This document shows, piece after piece, positions 10,548 to 22,851 of a DNA stretch of 64,000 nt. The first letter of the stretch is position 1. Each line of letters starts with the position of its first letter. This DNA comes from Hymenopellis radicata (taxonomy: Eukaryota; Basidiomycota; Agaricomycetes; Agaricales; Physalacriaceae), in NCBI GenBank assembly GCA_015501595.1, contig JADNRX010000115.1:62001-126000 (forward strand), written 5' to 3'. Position numbers and translations under genes: made by a program. The notes beneath the pieces were generated by a model. The model did no database searches. It saw nothing but the letters and a program-made list of their open reading frames with translations, and was not told the DNA's origin.

Positions 10548-11690
10548 GATGGTGGTATGAGTCAAAGGCCGTGTTGACTCGATTGAGTATTTCAATCTCC
10601 GTGTCGATCCAAATTCAAATGAGGCTGGCGGGCGTAGTGACTGAAGTGTATCCCAAAACGTTGAAGAAAAGGTGTTGAGGGAACGAGGGGAGCGAACGGA
10701 CGATAGGGAAAGCATTTGTTGTTTGCTGCTGTGGAAGGCTGTGGACTTGTGGACAACGCCGAAAGGTTGATCGAGTCGCTCAACCTACTGCTTCGACCTT
10801 CAAATATTTTAAGTCTTCGTTCATTAAGCTTTCAATAACATTCCATACTGGCACCGGCAGTCACTTGAACCAGTTGTCGGTAAACACTACGAACTCTTTG
10901 CCTTCACTATCGACGTCGTTGCCACATAGCTTCATTTAACGTCATCTTAACCTCCTCGCTATTGCAGGTGCACGGAGACCCAGTGGGCCTGCGTTCGGGT
11001 GCGATGTACGGATAAATCGCTGGGGACGGATCTCCCACAGAGTAGAATTAACTGAGCAAGGGGACTCTTATTTAACGGTAAAGGTACGATTGAATACGGA
11101 AAAACAGTGCCAGGCGGCCGGATGCGCAGATAGATACAGAAGAGAAATCTGAAGAGGGACGTTCATGTTTCAATGGTGACGGCGTGGATAACAGGATGGC
11201 GCCTAAAGTAAGATGCTCGAGATGTTGAGTGACATCTCGGTTTACAGGCGGCGTCAACTAGCGTCAACTCGTACATGACTTGCAATTGCCGAGTCAGATT
11301 CGCCTCCAACCCTCAGGCTCTTGGGTCTTACTTACTAGTGGCACGCCGTGTACTTCGGCCCTTTGTGTAGCGCACACGAGATCGCGTATTCAGTCCTGAT
11401 CCTCTATTCAACGGGATGCTGTCCATCAACTGTTAGAGAATTCTGCCTCTGGATACGGAATTTCTTGCCTGCAGTATGCTTCTGCTCAAGGTGAGGATAC
11501 TCCTGGACCTCCTGAGTCCTCAGTCCTGGAGTCGTCAATGTCACGCGAGTCATTACTGTCACGTGGGCGAGACACAAAGCCGAATTTGGAAGTTGCCGCT
11601 TGCTCTTGCACCACAACAACCGATTATGTCGACCGAGGTCTGAGCGCTGCTATTGTTTCCTCTCTTTGTCTCAACGTTCCTTTGACTACC
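10548..11690. other. Divergent intergenic region, TPT1 / RTC4-domain gene
   Basis: This 1.1 kb separates two divergent starts and probably contains both promoters. No domain-bearing open frame or repeat was recognised. An in-frame upstream ATG at 11538 exists for the next gene, but the ATG at 11691 follows actacc and begins the plausible coding sequence. Confidence 0.45.
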
Positions 11691-14573
11691 ATGGAGAACC
11701 GTTACTCTGGTTATCTTCAAGGGGAAAACCCCTACAACTCTCTTACGCGCAGACCCTCCAAGTCGACCGACCCACTATCGAAACCAACAGCGTTCAAGTC
11801 CAGTCAGTCGTCAAAATCCTCCTCGAGGAGTGGTAGCAGTGCATGGCCGAACGACCCGGACTTTGACGATTCGTACGACACGTCCAGAGACGAGCTAGAC
11901 TTCCTCTCGTCGCCGACAAAGCAAAGAACAACGGGCGACACAGACAAAGTCCCAGAGCATCCTGATCCGGCATATCGGAAAAAGAACTACACGGCGATGG
12001 GTTTGAGTTTTAGGAAGGGCAAATCAACCAATTCCGATACGCGTGCCAGTGGGACCGAGTCCCAAGCCGCCGCCAACAGCGCGACCAACTCCAAAACTTC
12101 CTCTCAGCCTTCTCCACGAAAGTCACAGCCATCGACCTCCCGCCTCACCCGGGCCTCTGGCTCTCAGTCCTCTCGACCGAAAAGCCCCACGGTTCCCCGC
12201 CGCAATGTGGCAAAATCGACGTCCACGATTGACATTTCGGACGACTCGTCTGCAGATCCTCCCAAACCACGACCACGACCCAGACCCACTCAGAAGAAGG
12301 CTGAGAACCGTCCTCCACCTACTCCCCCACCATCATCGACCGAGATATTCACTCCTCCTCGCAACAAGCATACCACAAAGGCCGGCTCATCGCTCTCGCC
12401 GTCTAAGCCTAGACCTCTCGCCAAGGTGTCATCATGGATTTCTCCATTGCACAACACATCCAACGAGAGCAACAAGACGCGTGCAGCAGAAGCATTCCCA
12501 GTCTCACCGATAGCATCATCGCGTACGGAGAAGACGGACAAGGGGAAAGGTCGAGCAAAGACGCCAGCGAAATCTAAAACGAAGGCGTCGCAGGTCAGAA
12601 AGGGCACAGTTGGAATGATTGTTGAGTCGTCGGAAGAGGAGGAACCTTCTGGCCCGAAACCATTCCCCGTGATGCTAAGTCCATTGCACGAACCGAAACG
12701 TGCAGCGAAGCCATTTCCCATGGCTGTGAGTCCCATGTCGACTCCCCGACACCACAACAAACGTCCATCTCCCGACCGCGACGATATAGGTGCTCGCAAG
12801 AAGCGACGAGAGGAATCTCCGAGGTCAGTCTCGGCGCATAATTTGTCATTAGTTCTCTCATATATGCTGTTGCAGTAGTATCGCTTCGCAATTCGCCAAC
12901 TTGGACGACGGTCACGCTCAGGACGATGCTAGTAAGTTATATCAACTGCCACTTTTGCCTTGCACTCATGTCCACCTAGTGTTCCTCGATCCTACTGTTG
13001 ATCCCAAGACCCTATGTCCGTATTGCGATGATCCTCTACCGCCAAAACCAACGCCTCTCCTCCGCAAACTCCTCGAAACCATCGCGAAAAAGTCGCGGCC
13101 AAGTCCTCGACCAACCAATCCCATGGGTCGAAAAGCACCACTTGAAGCATTCGTTGCATTGTGTCAGCGGCATCGTTTCGAGAGCCAGATTCTGCCCGAA
13201 GCAGAAAGTAAAGGCTGGCCGAAAGAGATTGAATTCGATAAATTGGAGAAGAGGGTGCGCAAGTTGAAGCGCGACTTGAAGGCGCTGATCACGGATGCGG
13301 AAGTGAGGAGCAACAGTAAGTTCTGGGCAGAGGTCATGGCGGAGGTTAAGGCGAAAGGGACGAGAGCGATGACTGGCGTTAGAAATCAGTTCGCGAATTT
13401 TGACAAGATGCAGCCAGGATAGTGAGTGCCTCTTTCCTATCTCTCAATACTAACTAATTTCTTTTCTTAGTTACGGCGAGCAAGGTTCTGTCATCATTCA
13501 GCACACGCTATTCGACATGTTCCCACCGGCCACGATAAATCAGAACGATATCAAACCGTTAAACGCGAACGAGTTCATGCAACGAATTCTCGTGCCGGAA
13601 GTAGCCAAGTCATTGATTATGGAGGATCAAAATGTTGCTCCGGCGAAGGCGATCAAAATTCTTCGGGAGAGCACGAGCTATGGCGTGGCTATGTTTCCTG
13701 AGGACGGCGGGGAGTGGGGCGAGACCAAGCACAAGAAGTCGTCGGATAAGCTCGGGGTGGCGGATATGATGGTGATGGAGAGAGCGAGAAAGCGACGGAT
13801 TGAGCTGGAGAAGGAGGAGAGAGAAGAGGAGGAAGAGAGACGTCTGAATGCGGTGAAGAGCCGACCGAAACCGAAGCCATTGGGCAAGAAGAAAGCGCTC
13901 GAGGTGGATGCGGAGGGCAGCAATGCTCACGAGTGGTCGGACGACGCGCCGTTGGACATTGATGGCTACAATCTCGGCTCAGATGATGATGATTACTTTT
14001 TCTCTGGGCTCAAGAGCTCTCCTCCGGATTGGAAGACGTCGATGTACGACCCGGAGCGGGATCCGGATGCGGATAATGAGGCGTCGACTTCTCAGTTCTT
14101 CCGGAGCGGCTCCCCCACGAAGACAAAGTCGAGATCGTCATCTATGGATTTGGGAACGGATTATAGCCCTGACTTTAATATGAAGAGCCCGAAAAAGAGA
14201 ACGGGGACCAAGTCGAAGGAGCTTGAGGGAGGCTCCAGGAGGACCAAGTCGCCTTCAGTGGAGATTCTGGACAACCCGACGAAAAGCTCGCCTGCGCGTC
14301 CGAAGAGGACGGCGTCTGCGATGGATGTGGACGCGACGCCGCGCCCGCCGCGAGTGATGCGCTCCGACTTCCAGCCGTTGATTGCTGCCCGGGATTTAGG
14401 GTAAGTAAAAGCTGTCGGATGACGTGGCGGGTTATTCTAATTCGCGTCGTTCATTGTTTAGGGCTGCTGGGGATCTGAATGAGAGGAAGAAGGCGCAGGC
14501 GTTGAAGAAGGGCGGCGAGAGTTTTAGTTGGTTGTTGGAGAAGGAGAAGGGGAAGGGGAAGGAGAGTCAGTGA
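11691..14573 (+). CDS. RTC4-like domain protein with long disordered N-terminus
   Basis: Five exons. Residues 1 to about 380 are serine-, proline- and lysine-rich with little order. After two short introns comes the RTC4-type domain: LCPYCDDPLPPKPTPLL, then FVALCQRHRFESQILPEAE, GWPKEIEFDKL, and, across an intron, YGEQGSVIIQHTLFDMFP and FMQRILVPEVAKSLIMED, ending SYGVAMFPEDGG. An acidic, lysine-rich tail follows and the stop is TGA at 14571-14573. In yeast RTC4 was linked to telomere capping, but biochemical function is not known. The first intron (gtcagt to gttgcag) gives SPSSIASQF; others start gtaagt or gtgagt. The last small exon ends WLLEKEKGKGKESQ. The nuclear basic and acidic stretches suggest a nuclear protein. 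Confidence 0.82.
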
Positions 14574-15825
14574 GTGTGAGTGTCTTGTTTATTGGATGCG
14601 AGGTTTAGATAGATAGACAAGGAACTAACTACTATTCCACACTTGATTGTATGTTACTACTTGTGTTAGAGGGCTACTTGTACAGATGAAATATAAGACT
14701 AATCAGGAAGATATGGATGGCTTGACATAAGGTTTATTGTGACAGATTGAAGTGAGGCGCATTTGAAGCGATTCTATTCACCATCCATGGAAAGTCATCA
14801 TCGCTAGCTATCCCAGGTCCCCCGCGTTGTCTTATGGTAATCTTGAGGATCCACTGGCAGGGTTACAACAGCAACGAACTTGATGTCTACAGCCCAAGCA
14901 ATAAGCGACAGTTCAGATTCACGGGTAAGTATCCACTCCAAAGCGCCTTCAATCTTGAACTCAGACCGGGACCAGGTTAGTGAACCTGTAACCTGGCCGC
15001 ACTCGTTCTGTTGGGAGCCGTGACATCTCGGAGTACATTCTCGAAGAGGACTTGCAAGTGTCGTTCATGACCTCTTTAATCACTATCGCATCCAAAAAAC
15101 GATGTTACGCACAGTTCAGGCTCAGCTCGAGCCCCGAATCTTGTCCGAAACTAAATAAGTATCTCATCTGGCAGTGTCGTGTCGTGCCCACGTCTATCGA
15201 TGGTTTACATGAAGAGACTTTGCTTTTTCCTTCACCGTCTCAGGCTCCGTCCTCGTGTTCTACATTCAGCACGAACTTGTCAAGTCCTCGCGTGATATCA
15301 TGCCGACGTCAAAGTCAGAGGACGGCCTGGTGTACGTTTGTGGAGATGAAATGGCTGGACATGCTATTTGAAGCATGGTCGCGCGTCAATACTTACAGAG
15401 ACTCGGACTGTGGTTGACACACTCGATGCAAATGTCGCTGGTCTGCACTCTGGCGGTGAATCGCAAGGAACTCATCGAGCAGCTCCATCAAACCCCGAAC
15501 TTGATTATGGTCTTGACGATCGTCGTGGTTCGTGCCTCCGACTTTGACGTCGACTCTAGTTGACTGCAAGCCACTCACCGGACCTGGAACGATTTGTGCT
15601 TGGTCCCGGAATGGGGACTCCCAGAGCGACGATTTCCCTTTGGTTCACTACATGGAAGATCAATAACTTTGTACCGCGCCACCTGAGCACACACCACGGC
15701 ACACTATTCCCATCGACATTTTGACTTCTGTCTGCCGATTGCGCAACTAACAACACCGACAACGCTTGAAGTAAAACAGAGACTCCCATGAATTAAGTGC
15801 TAGAAGACAGGCATACAATCTTTAG
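14574..15825. other. Intergenic, no supported gene
   Basis: Several open frames of 60-120 codons exist on both strands but none shows a domain. The stretch 15556-15723 on the minus strand reads smoothly (WCVLRWRGTKLLIFHVV) and could be an exon or relic, but no joining exons were found. Confidence 0.35.
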
Positions 15826-17019
15826 TTAGACATGAATACTCGACAGATTCTCTAGATCGAGCTCCGCAGCCCTCTCGCGTACCAGCTCGCGTAGATGTGT
15901 CTCAACCTCGTACGTATGTCGTTGGACAGTAAAGAGGAGAGAGCTAAGCTTAGTACTGTGCTGTAAGAAAGGAGCGCAGAGGTCCATCACGTGGTCTCTG
16001 GTTAGTTGTCCGCAAGAATATTGCCATTGTTGCGTGTCTGTGCGCCAGCGCGGATAATGCCCATACACCCTGACACCATGTACCGTGTACACAATTCCCA
16101 ACAGGACACACCATTCGGGAAGACATGTGGATTGGGGAGAACCGAGTCTGTGAAGCTGGATCATGAGTGCGATAGACCATTCGAAAGACTTGGACAGTTC
16201 AATGATAGCATCGTCAAAGGTTCCGACATCCCATGGGATCGCAGCCGCCAGAGTGGGCCAGTGAGTGGCAGGAAGGGCCGTCGATTTTCATCCTACTCTC
16301 GACGAGCTCCGATGGCCATTTGGACGCATGCCTCAGGCCTGGTGGCGGTGGAGCGAATGAGCTTAATCATGATAAGGGAGACGAAGAAACATGAAGACAG
16401 TAACTCACTCGGAGACTTGAGTTCCTGGGACGTACAAGAACCCAGGTAGTATTGAGGTCATGCTGTGGATCAACGGGCGCTCAAAAGATGACGGACAAGG
16501 ATGGGAGAAGATATTTCCCAGGCAGCGCTTGATCGAATGAGGATGCTCGGGAGGCAGATCATTCAGTGTGACGATCGCTTCTGGTAGGCGGGTCGTGGAT
16601 CGATTTCGTCGTCCAAGGGTAGAGTGATGTATTCGGGGAATTCGTTGATAGCCTTGCTAAGCGCGCCTTTGAAGGCCAGCTCGACTGCGTAGGAATGAGT
16701 CGTAACGCCATTGTCCATGTCCAAATAGTCTTCTTCGTCTTCAGTGAACTGGATAATGGAATGATCAGTACTAGTCGTCCACTACACGTTGAAACAAGAC
16801 GAACGTACAATCCAAGAAAGTGGGATAGTAAAACTTTTCACGGTAAGGAGATCCATATAGCGAGAGAGAGTTTTTGTGCGTTGAGAGGTAACATCTGTAA
16901 ATCCAGCTATCTCGTGGAAGTCCAAGAATTTCCAGCTGATATTGAAGTGGCGTCAAAATCAAACATTGAACTATATATGTAGCGAGGTCTAATACGTACA
17001 CAGTGCTTTCTTGGGACAT
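15826..17019 (-). CDS. Unrecognised paralogue family, member A
   Basis: I do not recognise the family. It is called because it aligns with two neighbours. The start MSQEST at 17019 joins, over an intron ending tatcag, to WKFLDFHEIAGFTDV, which matches the same place in members B (WHFLDLRDECVP) and D (WRFCDLEDEGLP). The next exons give FTEDEEDYLDMDNGV and AIVTLNDLPPEHPHSIKRC. The last exon has WCVLLGIVYTVHGVRVYGH, QWQYSCGQL and a helix with LLFTVQRHTYEV, equivalent to IGITYDRDGVIFYVH and LLAMQRHMAYV in member C. Joining all exons needs at least one frame correction (near 16590 and near 16290), so it could be decayed or affected by indels. No signal peptide or membrane segment was seen. Confidence 0.6.
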
Positions 17020-17327
17020 TTGTTAGGCGAGTATAGGAGGAAGAAACAAGATATAGATTGTCGCAACGAAAGTGCTTGAAGTGGGATGGTGATGAAACGA
17101 TGAAACGACGCACAAGTGATGGGTGTCACAACTGTGTCACAGCACTTATAAGCGTGCCAACATGCGCAAACAAAGACGGCGTACGGAGGTCCCTTGAATC
17201 TACCCCACTCGTGCATCTCTTCCCACATTTCACAAGCATGGCCCAGGCTATAGCCTCAGGCGAGAGAAAAAAAAACTCATCGAACCAATGTTTCCTTTCA
17301 ATCGAGAAGTTGTGATTAGGTTATATC

Positions 17328-19077
17328 TTAGTCTATACGAAGTGTAACTACTTGGTGACTTCCGATTACACTCGATAGGGAGGCTCGGTTTGCTCGGTTA
17401 TGATAGAATCTTCTCCAACTCTCAATGTACTGGATGAACATGGGATGTAGAGGTTTCACGGCGTCTTCTAGTGGATTGACATCATCGTCATCGGTAGGTA
17501 CATCGCATATGGAGTGCTCAAAATGCTCCCGGGAGAAATCGCTGACCTGGCTGGGCGTACTCCCACACTGAGGGCGCCATGACCACAGATCCCATCACTG
17601 CATCATCCAGATCATCGGAGGCACGGAGGACCTCGAAAGGAAAGCGCACGTCGTCCCAGAGCGCCCCAAGACGAAAAATGTGACGCTGGACAGTAAGTAG
17701 GGCAAGAAGGAGGCGCGTTTCGGTTTTGCGACCATGAGTAAAATGAGCCCTTTTCCTCTACCACTGAGGGAAACTCGAAGGTGTCTACCAACAACGAGAC
17801 GTATTCCTGAGGGCCTGAAGGATGCACTTTGGGAAGTAGGACATGTGCAAGGAGATGCACTTGCTGCGAATCGTATGTGACACCAAAGATGATGCCATAA
17901 TCTGGAAGAGGAGCCCGAACATCCTGATTATCACGTCGGAAGCGCCAGGTCTTCTCAAGAATGGCGAGACTAGGTTGAACGTGTGACGCTAGATCACGAA
18001 ACAAGGAATTGACCTCGCCGGCTCGATGGAGGCGCCGTTTGTCCAAGGCATCGGACCTTTCATCGCCACAAAGAGAGCCGGATGGGTAACCGTGATGCTC
18101 ATCTGCTTGTCTCGCATGAGAGTTCGCACAGATAATGAAACCAATGGGACATGCTAAAACACAGCAAAGTCAACATTGTGCTTGGGAACGTGAGGTGATG
18201 TTAGCGATAGAGGCAAATGAGCCTTTGGCGACCTACAACTATTGAGATACAGATGACTGGATTGAAAAAGGCTTACCTGATCATCAAGGAGCCGGGAATG
18301 CCGCAGAACATGCCATCACGCTATATTGTGCATTACTCTCCGTCCCGTCATACAGCATGAGGTCTGCACAGGCATTAGAGCACGGTGAAGTAATAAGATA
18401 CAACTCATAGGAAAGGAGGGGTTCATAGGTCGAGTTGTTGAACAATGTTGGGTATGCATTTCGGAAATTCGCCAAACAGAAATCAGGTCTGTGCGAATAT
18501 GACTTGTGGCGCTCCAATTATATCATCATCTGACAGTCTGTCAATAATCAAACGGATTGGGGCCGTCATGAGACTGATGTTATATGGTGCAAAGCAATTG
18601 GTCACCCATAAAGATGCGAGGTTTCAGTTGCTGTGATGGGATTGAGGTAGGACATTGCGTTGAATCAGTAGCACGTACCGCCCAACGAGAAGGAAGCTCA
18701 AGCCGTTCAGAACGCCATTCTCGCTTCATTTGAAGAATATGACTGAGGTATGACTCGGCATGCCTGAACGTCGCAGGTACACATTCATCGCGAAGATCGA
18801 GAAAATGCCACCTGACATATCTCAGCCACCAGTAAGAGAACGATTAGGTAGGGCTTGCGACTTGCCTCGATTCAGACTGAGGGGCTTGTCCCGAGTATAG
18901 ATGAGACTCTAGGTCCTTCAGCGAATCTATCAGAGTTGTCGCTGCGTCTTTCGGAGTCTTCACTGCGTCTGGGGATGGTTTCGCTGCGAGTGTAAGGGCC
19001 GGAGACTCTAGGTCATTCAACGAATCTATCAGAGTTGTCGCTGCGTCTTTCGGAGTCTTCACTGCGTGGGATGCCAT
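17328..19077 (-). CDS. Unrecognised paralogue family, member B, with repeated N-terminus
   Basis: Family unknown. The start MASHAVKTPKDAA at 19077 opens a 33-residue unit present twice in tandem. An intron with donor gcaagt (GC-AG, 18860-18865) leads to WHFLDLRDECVPATFRHAE and YLSHILQMKREWRSERLEL, as in member D. Later come LMTAPIRLIIDRLSDDDI, GVTYDSQQVHLLAHVLLPK, VSLLVDTFEFPS and, one base out of frame, LLLALLTVQRHIFRLGALW. A final exon continues DFSREHFEHSICDVPTDDDD to LRID and TAA at 17328-17330. The frame break near 17752 lies at TTTT. Introns and spacing match the paralogues, which supports a real gene. No catalytic signature is visible. Confidence 0.6.
18905..19077 (-). repeat. 99-base in-frame tandem repeat in paralogue B
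   Basis: Two copies of a 99-base unit start at about 18905 and 19004 and encode AVKTPKDAATTLIDSL twice with only an N/K change nearby. A partial third copy (gctgcgagtgtaagggcc) lies just upstream of the start codon at about 19083-19100, so the repeat expansion also touched the leader. Confidence 0.85.
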
Positions 19078-19863
19078 GGCTGCGAGTTGGCTGCGAGTGT
19101 AAGGGCCAACAAGTGATTTATAAATAAGGGTAATCACGTGATATGATTGTTGGAGAACTTTCCCGAACCATCCCAAGAAGAACAGCGAACACGACATTTG
19201 TTGTAGATTTCAAGCGAGAAGCTTACATTAGTGGTTTTCCAGAACTCCGCTTATGAATGGCACCCAAAGACTCTCCGGACAAGTCAGCCGACTTCCTCCA
19301 GCGAGGACGGACACAACCATCGAAATAACAGGCGTACGATGCCTCTGGCACTGAGGCTCTTTCCCTATGACATCCATAACGCACGCTGTCTCTCATTTGG
19401 AGTTTTTGCACTGCTAGTACACCCCATAAGCGCGAATACCTCGTTCTTGGCACGTAGGGCGATATGGATGTCCGTCTGGATCCAGAATGCTTTTTTCGTT
19501 GTTAATCAGCGATCTGCCCTGTTTTGGAATGCTCTCTCGCCCAACCTGTCTATATTTGGAGTATCGCTTGTCTACAGGCGTTGCCCATGAGGAGCCCTTG
19601 TCTACAGCTGTTGCACACGAGGAGCCCTTTGTTCTACCACGAGCCTCGGCGATGCGGTGACTGATGCTGCTTCCTGATTCCCATGTGATTCAATCGGACA
19701 GCTATATATGCTCCCAATTTTCACCTTGTCAGAACCATATCAGCCCTACCTCGTTCAACTTCATCAACCTTCTATCACTCACTACAGAGAAGTCAGTCCT
19801 TTCGTTCGCTGTACTTCCTCGCTGTACTAATAAGAAATTTTGTCGATTTTAGTCACAGTCATC

Positions 19864-21489
19864 ATGGAAACCACTGGCAGCGACCAAAAGCCAACCGACA
19901 AACAGCTGAAGGAACAGAAAGCAGCCTTCGCGGATGTACATAAGTATATGATTGACCACGGCCTTCCCAAGTTTTTCGACCGAATGGCGTGAGTCGCAGC
20001 TAACGCTCTGGGACCATTGGTGTTAATAAAATCAGGAGGAGCTTAATCACGGCTCAACAGTGTACCATTGAAAACTGCGGGAAGCTGCTGTTGCTGCAGA
20101 CGCTACTAGTCATGCATCGGCAAGGTGAAGTGAACCCACATCGGCTTAATGGCTGAGGTACTGCCATCTCGATACTAAATGCCGCACATAGCTCATTCCA
20201 TCAATCTCATATGAAACTCCTTCACTGGGACTTTGGCGGGTCTGTGGAGAACGTCTCAAGATGGGATGTAATCAAACCTGCAGCAATTACTGACACGTCA
20301 GATAACTTGAAGGTGAATCGACCAGGACTCCGCGCTAGTACCCGTAACGATGCCAGTGGCGGGCCAACAGTTGTCAGCATGCATCACGGCTTGCGTGACC
20401 TGAATGCAAGGCTCGGCAAATTGTCAGACTTTTTCAGAAACCCGAGCAAAGGCTTCCACGTACCTCGAGATTGGATGCCAGTAAGTCAAGTTCTCTTTAA
20501 GTCCAAGGCCATAGGTTTCTTACTTGTTTGCCAGGCGAAGAACGCCAAGGCGGATGTCGCGACAGTTGCGGCAGCAGACGCATCAGAAGTTAAAGACCTC
20601 CCGGACGCGCTTCTTCACACAGCGATGCGACATTTGTCGAAGCTACAGAAAGTTTTTGCCGATCAGCCTAAGCCTCTCGAGGGCGAAGATCCAGAGGAGG
20701 GTACACTGCCAGCCTACCCGAATGGAAGTGTAGCCTTTTTTAGGTTTGCCGGTGCTGCAAAACCCGAATTTCGCGGACCTTCCTCGACTATAATGAACAT
20801 TCTGTCCGCTCCCAGTTTTCAAGACAAGCTTGGCTCGGAAATGATAACAGAACGCTATATTGGTCCCTTGGTTCACGGCTTCTTCGAAATTCGAGATGCT
20901 CCTACCAAGTCGTGAGTTCAAATCCTTCTCCGTGTGTTCTTGACAGCTCATCTAATTTCCTCGATCTAGCAATCAAATTTTGGCCAACGCCTTGATACTA
21001 CTTGCAGCTGCAAGTCGCCCGAAACCGGATATATGTGCGATCGCCACAATTCGAGGACTCAGCGAGCTCTACGAATTTGTCATTGGCGCCGCAGAAGCGA
21101 AGGTAATGATCCAGGAATCGACCACTCAGGTGCAGCTGGCAGCTGCGTTTCATCCAACTCTCATCATGATGGTACTACTTCAACTTCGTATCACTGACGA
21201 TACTGTTACAAGCCAGGTCCCGCTTCCGGACTGGTATTTCCTCATCGGTATCACCTACGACAGAGATGGCGTTATCTTCTATGTGCACATGCCAAGATTC
21301 GATCGAATGGCGAACCGATGGTACTTTCAATCCATGCTGCTGGACGACACCTCAAAGGATGTTTTCCGTTTCAAACGGGATGAGGATGCGAATGAGCAGT
21401 TGGAAAACCGCGCAAATCTTGCGCGGAAGCTGCTAGCGATGCAAAGGCATATGGCTTACGTCCGGGACAAGCTGTCTGCCCATTTTTAA
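19864..21489 (+). CDS. Unrecognised paralogue family, member C
   Basis: This is the longest intact-looking member, on the opposite strand to A, B and D. The start METTGSDQKPTDK at 19864 follows cagtcatc. Exon 1 ends HGLPKFFDRMA. Later exons give KLLHWDFGGSVENVSRWDV, then after gtaagt/gccag AKNAKADVATVAAADASEV, PNGSVAFFRFAGAAKPEF and GFFEIRDAPTKS. The last exon has ILANALILLAAASRPKPD, LSELYEFVIGAAEAKV, DWYFLIGITYDRDGVIFYV, WYFQSMLLDD and ARKLLAMQRHMAYVRDKL, ending at TAA 21487-21489. The last three splice sites join cleanly; the second intron does not keep frame with any GT-AG pair I tried. The C-terminal half aligns with A and B. No known domain, signal peptide or membrane helix is evident. 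Confidence 0.65.
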
Positions 21490-22851
21490 GACAGGCAAGA
21501 GAAGTAGTCATACGCACTATTTCCCTCCAGTATTCCACGGGCTAGAGGCGCGATGGCAACCACAGTTTCCGACGGCGAAGAAGTAGGTACTCGTTGCAGA
21601 AATAGAGGGTATATACACGCACTTACTTATAATTTGTCGACATCTCCGTAATAAACTTTGAATTTCTTCCCGACGAAAGATACGCGGTACAGACTCCGTA
21701 CTCAGGCTATAGTATCGAGTTCGGTTTGCTGAAAGAATTATCAGACAGGACTTTCGACCGCATAACAGGACGAAAGTTCGAAAGACTCAGAGCGCTTCTT
21801 CCTGTTTACCTGATTCATTCAAAGAATAGACCAAGATGTGACGCGTCTGATTGTCTCCCGCTGAGGTAGATGTTCGGAAAGATGGAAAAGGAGGGAAAAG
21901 GCTGGAAAAGGCAATTTGATAGTACCGTTCAATCGACTACAGCCAGCTACTACGGCAAGTGGATGTCGAGACTTCCCTCGCTCAGCCATCAGCAGATGGA
22001 TCTGTGTAGCGTGGAAAACCAGATTTAGACATGTATCGGTGTCTGCTATGACTAGCAAGCACAAAGAAAGTGACAATGTCCCGACTCGGATGGAAACGCG
22101 AGAATTTAGGAAGTGTTGCACTAGGATTTATGCGCGCCTCCTTGGGTGACGATCTATGACGGAGGAAATACGATATTTGAGAGACTAGGGTATATATCAC
22201 GAAGGTGCAGAGGTCGTCAAGATGCGAGATAGTACAATGACAGGGCCGGATATGTTGGCTGGCATGAGCTCGACCTGCATCGTCCTCGAGAGCGGAGGTT
22301 CAGACGTCTATGTGCCGAGGAATAGAAGTGTGATCAAAGGCAGAGATTGTCAGTGAAACTGTCGGGAAGGCGAGCAAACTGCACATTTGGTATCGGCACG
22401 GTAGTAGTCCGTCGAGGCGATCCGGGACGATGCTGGACGATGTCGCTCTTGTAAGAAGCGTAAGTTTTAACCTTTTAAACCACAAGGGCGATCATGTGTC
22501 GTTCTATCGAACACGACGTTTGGACCATAAGAGATATCGGTGTCACGGTCTGTCGAACATATCAGCGGTTTTCAGAACTCCGCTTATGTATCACTCATTC
22601 GTGGCACCCAAAGACTCTCCGGATGTGTCAGTCACTTTCTTCGATTCTTCAGCGAGGCTGTATACTGTCGTACGTAGGCAGATGCAATAAGTATGAGTTT
22701 TTACATTGTACCAATCAAAGATTTGGAAATCTGCCCAGCTTTTTCTTTGGCATTAACCCAGCCTGCAGATGCGGGATTTCGCACGGGTTCTCAAGACCGC
22801 TTCGCCTTGATCGTATGTTTACTATCCTCTCCGAATTCGTCCCTACGCGCC
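21490..22851. other. Duplicated fragments, no intact gene
   Basis: Bases about 22567-22670 resemble 19232-19306 (shared cagaactccgcttatg, ggcacccaaagactctccgga), and 22260-22460 resemble 24680-24870. No open frame with a domain was found, so this looks like debris of repeated local duplication around the paralogue cluster. Confidence 0.5.
22260..22460. repeat. Segmental duplicate, left copy
   Basis: It matches 24680-24870 over about 200 bases with many substitutions. Shared blocks include tgcgtcgtcctcgag (tgcatcgtcctcgag here), gcagagattgtc, tgtgaaa and cttttgtaagaagcg. On the minus strand both copies keep short coding-like text around NVQF/HVQF and DNLC, so they may be old exon pieces of the paralogue family. 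Confidence 0.7.

Noticed and set aside
12043..12513. Overlapping plus-strand frame of 156 codons inside the RTC4-domain gene
   Set aside because: It is an out-of-frame shadow of the serine/proline-rich coding exon, with composition typical of such shadows.
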